A stretch of 64,000 nt of DNA from a virus, in IMG/VR virus record IMGVR_UViG_3300042339_001097, positions 1 through 64,000 of that record. One strand, 5' to 3'. The position numbers were made by a program, and so were the translations under genes. How positions within the stretch are numbered: position 1 is the stretch's first letter; each line of letters opens with the position of its first letter. This document shows positions 57,787-64,000 of the stretch, piece by piece. The notes under the pieces were generated by a model. That model was not told the origin of the DNA and did no database searches. It worked only from the letters and a program-made list of their open reading frames with translations.

Positions 57787-57966
57787 ATCTTTATTTTTTG
57801 AATTTTTATAAATAGCATCATTTAAAATCTGACGTTTTATGTCAGATTTTTTTTTGTAGTTTTTTCTGTTTTGTAACTCTACAATCATTTTGGTTTTTAA
57901 AACTTTTGATTTAAAGTTTTTTAAAGATTTTTCTAAATCGTTATTTTTTACGGGAATTATTAGCAT
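57781..57966 (-). CDS. rpsU: ribosomal protein bS21 homologue
   Basis: The 61-residue product MLIIPVKNNDLEKSLKNF then KSKVLKTKMIVELQNRKN has the bS21 pattern: N-terminal strand, two basic helices, and KKKSDIKRQILNDAIYKN. bS21 is a small-subunit protein near the mRNA exit and anti-SD region. Phage copies are known from large phages and are thought to enter host ribosomes. No AGGAGG is seen ahead of the ATG (TTGTCAAAATG), unlike the strong site that I recall for Bacteroidetes rpsU. It lies antisense in a head operon and overlaps 57786 by 6 bases. Confidence 0.85.
   Translation of the reverse strand: MLIIPVKNNDLEKSLKNFKSKVLKTKMIVELQNRKNYKKKSDIKRQILNDAIYKNSKNKDL
57824..57855 (+). terminator. terminator embedded in antisense bS21 gene
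   Basis: AAATCTGAC and GTCAGATTT arms with a 7-base loop followed by a T run on the plus strand. It lies inside the bS21 coding sequence on the other strand. Confidence 0.65.
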
Positions 57967-58034
57967 TTTGACAACTCGGTTTTTGTTGATTAATATTACT
58001 TACATAAATAAACGAAGATATGAAAAACTTGTAA

Positions 58035-58499
58035 ATGAAAAAAGGAAAAAGTTGTGTGGTTAGAGGATATAAACAAATAAAATGTTCTTATGGTACGGTT
58101 GACTCAAAAAATTTAAAATCAATTTATTTAAATATCCAATCTTGGGTTGAACCAAAGACACACGAAGAAAGTTGGAATAGAATTGTATCAGTATTTAATA
58201 AAAATATTAAAACAAACTTAATAGAAATTATCGACAATGACTTACTAAATGAAAAATTTATAGTTGATTTAGATTTAAGGACAAGTGGAATAACAATTAA
58301 GAAAAGGTCTTTTATGAATTTAGAAGTAACATTCTTTTTGAAAAAAGATATTGATTTTAAATCTGTAGAACTAAAAAATTCTATTAAAAATATCATAAAT
58401 TATGTAGAAAAAGAATCTTTTAAAAAATCAAAATATTTCAAATTTTATCTTACAAAATCGAACAAAATAAAAACAACCGATAAAATAGAAAGTATTTAA
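58035..58499 (+). CDS. unknown basic protein
   Basis: The 154-residue product begins MKKGKSCVVRGYKQIKCS and is Lys-rich with a repeated strand-helix pattern (GITIKKRSFMNLEVTFFL). It lies between the core protein and protease genes. T4 has no exact equivalent here. Possible minor head protein. Not recognised. Confidence 0.55.
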   Translation: MKKGKSCVVRGYKQIKCSYGTVDSKNLKSIYLNIQSWVEPKTHEESWNRIVSVFNKNIKTNLIEIIDNDLLNEKFIVDLDLRTSGITIKKRSFMNLEVTFFLKKDIDFKSVELKNSIKNIINYVEKESFKKSKYFKFYLTKSNKIKTTDKIESI

Positions 58500-58506
58500 T
58501 ATTTAT
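58500..58506 (+). promoter_or_regulatory. late-type TATTTAT motif for protease
   Basis: TATTTAT lies 15 bases before the ATG at 58522. Confidence 0.45.
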
Positions 58507-58521
58507 CTATAAAAAGGTAAA

Positions 58522-59241
58522 ATGCAAAATTACAAAATATTAGGTCCAAAAGAGACAGGAAAAGGTATTTTAATTGAGATGGATGCGGGATATGTTTCCC
58601 CGACAGAAAAACATAATCAAACATTCTTACAAGAAAGTAGGGATTTTAAAGATTATTCAAAACCATTTGAGTTCTATGCCGTTCTACAAAAATATAATAC
58701 ACCCAATAGAAACGGTAGAATATATCCTGAAAGAATTTTAAAGAGAGAATCTGAAAATTATATAAAAAATTATATCGGTAAGAAAACCGCTTTATCAGAA
58801 CTTAACCACCCTGAGTCTTCATTGATAGATTTAGATAGAGTATCACACATGATTACAGAGATGTGGTGGGATGGTAATGTTCTATTAGGTAAGTTATTAC
58901 TTCTAACTTCACCAGGGTTCCATGAAAGAGGTATCGTATCAACAAAGGGTGACCAAGCGGCAAATCTATTAAGATTAGGTGTAACGTTAGGTATATCGTC
59001 AAGAGGGGTAGGTTCCTTAAAGAAGGTAGGTGACCAAAATGAAGTTCAAGATGATTTTGAATTAATTTGTTTTGACTTGGTATCTTCACCATCAACACCA
59101 GGAGCTTATTTATTTACTGAACCTGATGGAAGATTTGCGTTTGAGGAGAACCTACAAGAAGAAAATGAGATGAAAGCATCAAGAACAGTTAACAAATCGC
59201 TTGATTTAATGGGAAGACTTTCCGATTATTTAGGAAAATAA
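58522..59241 (+). CDS. prohead protease (T4 gp21-like)
   Basis: The 239-residue product has the T4 gp21-type serine protease signatures: FYAVLQKYNTPNRNGRIY, the catalytic His in LSELNHPES (near residue 95), LLGKLLLLTSPGFHERG and the catalytic Ser in LGISSRGVGSL (near residue 158), then DFELICFDLVSSPSTPGA. In T4 it cleaves the scaffold, capsid and internal proteins after hydrophobic-x-Glu. This is the enzyme that would process the tags found in this window. It lies in the usual order after the portal. Confidence 0.92.
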   Translation: MQNYKILGPKETGKGILIEMDAGYVSPTEKHNQTFLQESRDFKDYSKPFEFYAVLQKYNTPNRNGRIYPERILKRESENYIKNYIGKKTALSELNHPESSLIDLDRVSHMITEMWWDGNVLLGKLLLLTSPGFHERGIVSTKGDQAANLLRLGVTLGISSRGVGSLKKVGDQNEVQDDFELICFDLVSSPSTPGAYLFTEPDGRFAFEENLQEENEMKASRTVNKSLDLMGRLSDYLGK

Positions 59242-59247
59242 ACAATT

Positions 59248-59463
59248 ATGGAAATGGACGAAAAATACTTTGTGGCTAAAATCCAATACGATTTGCCAGA
59301 TGAAAACACAGGAAAAATTAAAAAGGTAAGAGAAGAAAAACTTGTAAAAGGTTATTCTGTTACTGATGTAGAAGCTAAAGTTACTGAGGCTTACAAATCA
59401 TTTAGTTATGATTGGAGAATTACTTCAGTAAGTGAAAGTAAAATTGACGAAGTGTTTGAGTAA
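59248..59463 (+). CDS. DUF4494-like small protein
   Basis: The 71-residue product, MEMDEKYFVAKIQYDLPD then GKIKKVREEKLVKGYSVT and DVEAKVTEAYKSFSYDW with ITSVSESKIDEVFE, fits the DUF4494 family common in Bacteroidetes, function unknown. It sits between protease and scaffold and shares their transcript; its terminator is at 59487. Confidence 0.7.
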   Translation: MEMDEKYFVAKIQYDLPDENTGKIKKVREEKLVKGYSVTDVEAKVTEAYKSFSYDWRITSVSESKIDEVFE

Positions 59464-59486
59464 TCACAAAGTTTAAAAAGAATTTA

Positions 59487-59515
59487 AAAGGGGGACAAAA
59501 GTCCCCTTTTTTTAT
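59487..59515 (+). terminator. intrinsic terminator
   Basis: AAGGGGGAC and GTCCCCTT arms with a 4-base loop, then T run. Confidence 0.8.
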
Positions 59516-59554
59516 TTAAAAACCAAAAAAAATTAATTTTTCTAAACATCTGCA

Positions 59555-59561
59555 TATTTAT
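59555..59561 (+). promoter_or_regulatory. late-type TATTTAT motif for scaffold
   Basis: TATTTAT lies 19 bases before the ATG at 59581, after a terminator. Confidence 0.5.
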
Positions 59562-59580
59562 TTAATAAAATAACTACGCA

Positions 59581-61011
59581 ATGGCAGAAAAAAACTTAGT
59601 TGAAGAAGCATTAATCCAAATACAAAATTTGGAAGAAGCAATCAATGAAAATGCAAAAGAAATACTTCATTCTACAATGAAAGAAGAAATTAGCGAATTA
59701 GTAAAAGAGTCTATGAAAAATGAGGCTGAAGAAGAAGATGAATTTGAAGTTGAAGACGAATTAGAATCTGAAGATGATTCTGAGGAAGACGAATTTGAAT
59801 TTGATGACGAGTCTGAAGAAGACGAGTCTGAAGACGAAGATTCTGAAGAAAGTTTCGACATGTCAAATTTTTCTGATATCAGTGGTGGAGATGATTTCGA
59901 ATCTGATGAAATCATGGATTTATCTAACCATTCATTAGAAGATGTCTTAAAGGCTTACAAACAAATGAGTCCAGATGATTCTTTTGAAATTAAAAAAGAA
60001 GGTGATTTCATTCATTTAAAAGATGAAGAAGATGAATACCTTATTCAAACAGAATCTGAAGAAGAGGAGTTTGGAATGGAAGAAGATAATGAAGAAGAAT
60101 CAGAAGAAATCGTTTACGAAATTGAAATGGATGATGAAGCTGAAGAAGAATTAGATGAAATGTATGGCGGAGACGAACACGATTATAAAAGACGAGATGG
60201 TCATAAAATCGGAGACGTTGATGGTCATTACAAAGATTTTGAAACCATGGAAGAAGGTGAAGAAGAAGAGGAATACACGTTTGAAGAAGACGTAATGTAC
60301 GAATCTAAATCTGTTATTAAACCAAAAGTTGGTACAAAAGGTTCTGTAGGTAAAGCCAAATTTAATTATGAAAAATCTAAAGGTGGTTTTAACGAAAAGA
60401 AATCACACGCTAACCCTACTAAAGGAACATCTAAACCAAAGTTTGAATTCAAAGAAGGTGAAATGTTTGACATGCCAAGTCCAAAGGGTGTAAAAAAATT
60501 CACTAAGGAAGAAGCTAAAGAAGCATCTCGTACTTATGGATTCGGTTCTAAAGAAGGACGTGGTTTAAGAAAAGGTGTTACACCTAACAGAAATCTAACT
60601 TTTGAAAACCGTGAAATCATGGAAGAAGTTGAAATGTTAAAGGCTAAAAATGAAGAATACAGAAAGGCTCTAAATATGTTTAGAGATAAACTTAACGAAG
60701 TTGCCGTATTTAATTCAAATTTAGCATATGCTACAAGATTGTTCACAGAACATTCTACATCAAAGCAGGAAAAAATTAACGTTTTAAGAAGATTTGATTC
60801 TGCTGAAACTCTTAAAGAGTCTAAAGCTTTGTATAAAACAATAAAAGACGAACTTGGAGGGGAAACCAAAAAGTTCATGACTGAGTCAATCGAAAGAGTA
60901 ATTGATAAAGCTCCACAGTCAGGTTCAGCAGTTAATCTGATTGAATCTAAGACTTATGAGAATCCTCAATTCTTGAGAATGAAAGACATTATGTCAAAAA
61001 TAATAAAATAA
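59581..61011 (+). CDS. acidic head scaffold protein (T4 gp22-like)
   Basis: The 476-residue product has a helical N-terminus (NLVEEALIQIQNLEEAIN), a long Glu/Asp/Ser region (residues 45-230, DDSEEDEFEFDDESEEDE), a basic linker, and a helical C-terminal third (EVEMLKAKNEEYRKALNM, SNLAYATRLFTEHSTSK, QFLRMKDIMSKIIK). The C-terminal part resembles T4 gp22, the core scaffold that is later degraded by the protease. It is directly before the capsid gene. Many hydrophobic-x-Glu sites are present. Confidence 0.88.
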   Translation: MAEKNLVEEALIQIQNLEEAINENAKEILHSTMKEEISELVKESMKNEAEEEDEFEVEDELESEDDSEEDEFEFDDESEEDESEDEDSEESFDMSNFSDISGGDDFESDEIMDLSNHSLEDVLKAYKQMSPDDSFEIKKEGDFIHLKDEEDEYLIQTESEEEEFGMEEDNEEESEEIVYEIEMDDEAEEELDEMYGGDEHDYKRRDGHKIGDVDGHYKDFETMEEGEEEEEYTFEEDVMYESKSVIKPKVGTKGSVGKAKFNYEKSKGGFNEKKSHANPTKGTSKPKFEFKEGEMFDMPSPKGVKKFTKEEAKEASRTYGFGSKEGRGLRKGVTPNRNLTFENREIMEEVEMLKAKNEEYRKALNMFRDKLNEVAVFNSNLAYATRLFTEHSTSKQEKINVLRRFDSAETLKESKALYKTIKDELGGETKKFMTESIERVIDKAPQSGSAVNLIESKTYENPQFLRMKDIMSKIIK

Positions 61012-61040
61012 ACTTAAAAAATAAAAAACCTATAAAATAA

Positions 61041-62933
61041 ATGGGAGCATTATTAGAAAGTGGATTAGTAGGTAACATCGGTCTTAAGCACTTGAAAGTT
61101 ATCAAAGAAGACACTATAAACAAATGGGACAAATTAGGGTTCCTTGAAGGTCTTAAAGGCCACCTAAAAGAAAATGTTGCACAATTGTATGAAAACCAAG
61201 CGTCACATTTAATTAACGAAGCATCTTCTACGGCAGATTCAGGTTCATTCGAGACTGTGGTATTCCCTATCATCAGACGTGTGTTCTCTAAATTATTGTC
61301 TAACGAAATCGTTTCTGTACAAGCTATGAACTTACCAATCGGTAAATTGTTCTACTTTGTACCTCAAATCCAAGGTTATTCTGGAGGTTCTTCAATCAAT
61401 GGTGTAAACGTTACTTCAGGTGACCACTACGCACCTGTAGGTTCTCCTGGAAACTATCCTGGTGACCCTAACGCAGGTTATGGTACATCTTCAGGAGCAT
61501 ATACAAAAAATCTTTATGATTTATTCTACGAAGGAACTGAGCCAGGTCTTGACCCAGCAGGTTTATTCGATTATTCTAAAGGACGTTTTGTAACTTATAC
61601 TGCAAACACACCGACAGTTGCTTGGTCTAATGGTGCGTTAATTGCTTCAGGTTATACTCTTCTTGGACAAGTTGCGGCTTCAAAAACTGAATATCGTAAA
61701 GTTATTGTTGCACTTTCAGGTTTAAGTGCTAGTGGTATAGGTAAATTAATCGGACCTGACGGACAAGAGCAAGATACTGAATCTTTCTTATCTAATTTGG
61801 TTCTTTATACTAATAACACAAACGTTGCTACCGACTTGGGTGTTGCAACATATACTCCACTTTTATATCGTGTTGTAACTCAGAAGTATGGTCAGGCTAT
61901 GTATGGTCCTCAATACACTTCAACACAAGCTGCATTCCCTGGAGCTCAAACTACAGGTGGTAATGGTGGTTATTATGATAACGTATGTGACCAAAAAGGA
62001 TTTATCTATTTAGAAGTTGATTTACAAGTTCCAGCATGTATCGCATGTGGACAATCAACTCCTGATGGATATTCAGGTTCTTCATTGACTAACCAATATT
62101 GGTCAGGAGCTACTGCTGGTACTGGTAATGCATATACTAACATCCAAGCTGCTTGGAGACGTTACGAAGAGTTAGAATTTGAAGATAAGATTGGTGAAGT
62201 TTCTTTTGACCTTGAGTCAGTAACTGTTTCTGTAACAGAAAGAAAATTAAGAGCACAATGGTCTCCAGAAATGGCACAAGACGTTGCGGCATTCCACAAC
62301 ATCGATGCTGAAGCTGAATTAACAGCTTTATTATCTGAGCAAGTGGCGGCTGAAATTGACCGTGAAATTTTACGTGACTTACGTAAAGGTGCGGCTTGGA
62401 CATTACGTTGGGATTACAACGGATGGAAGCGTCTGAACAACCAATCAACTCCTTACACTCAAAAGGACTGGAATCAAACGTTGATTACTGCAATCAACCA
62501 AATTTCAGCTCAAATCCATAAGTCTACTTTAAGAGGTGGAGCTAACTGGATTGTTGTATCTTCTGAAATCAGTGCTATCTTTGATGACTTGGAATACTTC
62601 CACGTATCAAATGCGGCTCCTGAGCAGGACCAATTCAACATGGGTATTGAGAGAGTTGGTACATTAAGTGGTCGTTACCAAGTATACCGTGACCCATACT
62701 TCCCAGCTAACACTGTGTTGATTGGTCATAAAGGTACTTCTTTATTGGATACTGGTTACATCTACGCTCCATACGTACCGTTACAATTAACTCCAACAAT
62801 GTATAACCCATTCAACTTTACTCCTATCAAGGGTATTATGACACGTTACGCTAAGAAGATGGTTAATAACCGTTTCTATGGACGTATCATCGTTGATGGT
62901 GTTCGTACATTCGATTTGAATGAGTTAAGATAA
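61041..62933 (+). CDS. major capsid protein (T4 gp23-like)
   Basis: The 630-residue product is the shell subunit. Its first 60 residues are a helical propeptide ending in SHLINE/ASS; the cleavage in T4 gp23 is after residue 65. Then FETVVFPIIRRVFSKLLS, PIGKLFYFVPQIQGYSGG, the middle insertion, FEDKIGEVSFDLESVTVS, KLRAQWSPEMAQDVAAFH and RYQVYRDPYFPANTVLIG follow in the T4 order. It is longer than gp23 (521). No promoter motif lies directly before it; expression with the scaffold gene is likely. Terminator at 62953. Confidence 0.96.
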   Translation: MGALLESGLVGNIGLKHLKVIKEDTINKWDKLGFLEGLKGHLKENVAQLYENQASHLINEASSTADSGSFETVVFPIIRRVFSKLLSNEIVSVQAMNLPIGKLFYFVPQIQGYSGGSSINGVNVTSGDHYAPVGSPGNYPGDPNAGYGTSSGAYTKNLYDLFYEGTEPGLDPAGLFDYSKGRFVTYTANTPTVAWSNGALIASGYTLLGQVAASKTEYRKVIVALSGLSASGIGKLIGPDGQEQDTESFLSNLVLYTNNTNVATDLGVATYTPLLYRVVTQKYGQAMYGPQYTSTQAAFPGAQTTGGNGGYYDNVCDQKGFIYLEVDLQVPACIACGQSTPDGYSGSSLTNQYWSGATAGTGNAYTNIQAAWRRYEELEFEDKIGEVSFDLESVTVSVTERKLRAQWSPEMAQDVAAFHNIDAEAELTALLSEQVAAEIDREILRDLRKGAAWTLRWDYNGWKRLNNQSTPYTQKDWNQTLITAINQISAQIHKSTLRGGANWIVVSSEISAIFDDLEYFHVSNAAPEQDQFNMGIERVGTLSGRYQVYRDPYFPANTVLIGHKGTSLLDTGYIYAPYVPLQLTPTMYNPFNFTPIKGIMTRYAKKMVNNRFYGRIIVDGVRTFDLNELR

Positions 62934-62952
62934 TCTTATCTTAATCGATAAT

Positions 62953-62985
62953 AAAAAAGGTCAGAGAAATCTGACCTTTTTTTAT
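62953..62985. terminator. intrinsic terminator after the capsid gene
   Basis: AAAAAGGTCAG and CTGACCTTTTT arms with a 6-base loop, then T run; also at the end of the convergent gene 62982. Confidence 0.8.
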
Positions 62986-63236
62986 TTAGATAAAATCCTA
63001 AGTGATTTAGATATAGCTTCACTTTCCTCAAGAGTAAATACACCTCTTCTGTATGAGCATTTAACTGCCTCCATTAAACAATAAAGAGATTGTTCTTGAG
63101 ACATATTAACTATGAATTTGTCTAAATCTTCATAAGAAGTATAATTAATAGCATCAAATAAACTTCCAATAGGATTTAAATTTTTGAATTTTTCAATAAT
63201 TTCTTCTTTTAATATATCTTCATTAGAATGTTCCAT
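62982..63236 (-). CDS. small unknown protein
   Basis: The 84-residue product begins MEHSNEDILKEEIIEKFK and is mostly helical (YEDLDKFIVNMSQEQSLY, RRGVFTLEESEAISKSLR). It lies opposite in orientation to the head genes. No match is recognised. Confidence 0.55.
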   Translation of the reverse strand: MEHSNEDILKEEIIEKFKNLNPIGSLFDAINYTSYEDLDKFIVNMSQEQSLYCLMEAVKCSYRRGVFTLEESEAISKSLRILSK

Positions 63237-63277
63237 AATTTGTAATATTTATATAATGATAATAATTTAAATTGATT

Positions 63278-64000
63278 ATGGAAAGCACGAACTTATTAGA
63301 TATTTTTAAAAAATTAACTGAATATGAGAAATATTTAAATGAAGCCTCTACGACATCAACTGTTGGTGGCACATACAAACCACCAATTAGACCAGGAATT
63401 AGAAAATGGTTTGATAAAAATTTAATGCCATTTATTGACCCTGTATCTGATTATGTTGACGCTGAAATAAATTACGATTCATTAGATGGTCATGTTAAAA
63501 AATCTAAAAAAGAAATTCAAAAAAGAGAAAAATTAGCAAAACATATTAGAGATAAAGATTATAGACAAGATGCTCCTGATGAAGGAGATGATGAATATGC
63601 GTATGCTCCATTTAAGAGACTCGAACCACATTATCAAGTAGATTCGGTGAATGAATCAAAAAAAGATACTAATGAAGATTTAGGTGTTTGGTTTGGAACT
63701 AAGAAAAAACCAAAGGGTAGTAAACAACCTAAAGGTCCATGGGTTAATATTTGTAGTAAAAAAGATGGTAAACATCCACCTTGTGGTAGACCTGAGGGTA
63801 GTGAAAAAAGTTATCCTAAATGTAGAGCGGTTGGTGTGGCTGCTAAAATGTCCGATTCTCAAAAACAAGCGGCTTGTCAACAAAAAAGAAAGGCCGAAAA
63901 GAAAGATACTCAAACAGGAAAAGGTCAAAAACCTGTTATGACTTCATACAAACCAAAAAAGAAAAAGACCAACGAATCGGTCTTAATATCTTTAATTAGG
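63278..64000 (+). CDS. tagged protein with Cys/Lys module (3' truncated by window edge)
   Basis: An open frame with no stop before the window end gives at least 241 residues. It begins MESTNLLDIFKKLTEYEK then YLNE/AS, the same site type as the capsid protein. Middle region: basic and Glu-rich. Residues 148-210 hold the module WVNICSKKDGKHPPCGRP, KSYPKCRAVGVAAKMSDS and KQAACQQKRKAEKK, with four Cys, of the kind seen in T4-like phage proteins. TATTTATA at 63245. It is an additional candidate for head packaging. Confidence 0.7.
   Translation, partial: MESTNLLDIFKKLTEYEKYLNEASTTSTVGGTYKPPIRPGIRKWFDKNLMPFIDPVSDYVDAEINYDSLDGHVKKSKKEIQKREKLAKHIRDKDYRQDAPDEGDDEYAYAPFKRLEPHYQVDSVNESKKDTNEDLGVWFGTKKKPKGSKQPKGPWVNICSKKDGKHPPCGRPEGSEKSYPKCRAVGVAAKMSDSQKQAACQQKRKAEKKDTQTGKGQKPVMTSYKPKKKKTNESVLISLIR

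Noticed and set aside
57781-57966. bS21 frame as a chance antisense frame
   Set aside because: The MLIIPVK start and full bS21 pattern over its length are too specific for chance, and it ends exactly against the convergent gene.
1-64000. Prophage or integrative element
   Set aside because: No integrase, excisionase, attachment repeats, repressor or bacterial housekeeping gene is seen. The head genes and accessory genes read as one lytic-type phage genome, though most of the genome is outside the window.

Overview
The window looks like about 64 kb from a large, AT-rich, T4-like tailed phage (myovirus type) of a Bacteroidetes host, most likely a flavobacterium. The T4-like assignment rests on an ordered head module at the right end: large terminase (51942-53687), portal (55196-57052), prohead protease (58522-59241), acidic scaffold (59581-61011) and major capsid protein (61041-62933). 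The host assignment rests on three things. Many genes carry a TAnnTTTG promoter element (usually TATATTTG), the -7 type used by the Bacteroidetes primary sigma factor. Most starts have A-rich leaders without AGGAGG. Several proteins are of Bacteroidetes type (CarboxypepD_reg-like domain, bS21, TPTPS-rich protein).

Layout. 0-7.4 kb: a phosphoesterase, small unknown proteins, an HExxH protein, lipoproteins, an HNH protein, and an unusual gene at 1693-2487 whose 3' part is a CRISPR-like array of 36-base repeats and 30-base variable segments kept in one reading frame. 7.4-38.6 kb: a long accessory region of unrelated proteins that begin with similar short helical peptides and usually end that peptide in a hydrophobic-x-Glu site. 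It is interrupted by small genes with host-type promoters, an FKBP isomerase, a CAP-domain protein, lipoproteins and a dTDP-sugar epimerase. 38.6-47.8 kb: HNH endonuclease, tRNA-Arg(UCU), GAF-like protein, DnaJ-type zinc protein, a tagged M15 peptidase, a complete tmRNA gene on the minus strand, an M20 peptidase, a two-domain ClpC-like unfoldase, a KTSC protein and a nucleotidyltransferase. 47.8-64 kb: late structural genes, with a phage bS21 gene on the opposite strand.

Main interpretation. The recurring N-terminal peptides resemble the capsid-targeting sequences of T4 internal proteins: they end at (I/L/V)-x-E followed by Q, A, D, S, N or H, and the major capsid protein has the same kind of site (LINE/AS after residue 60, close to the T4 gp23 cleavage position). 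If so, roughly 25 proteins here are packed in the head, trimmed by the phage's protease and injected. Their payloads include a polyphosphate kinase 2 fused to a SleB-type cell-wall hydrolase, an M15 DD-peptidase, an HEIGH metalloprotease, an OmpA-like domain protein, membrane proteins and three very large proteins (995, 826 and 502 residues). Almost all of these genes have a second promoter-like motif, TATTTAT(A), 5-25 bases before the start, which also precedes terminase, portal, protease and scaffold, so it is probably the late promoter. The tmRNA, ClpC-like unfoldase and peptidase form a second possible system for ribosome rescue and protein turnover. All functions are inferred from reading the sequence; no database search was run.
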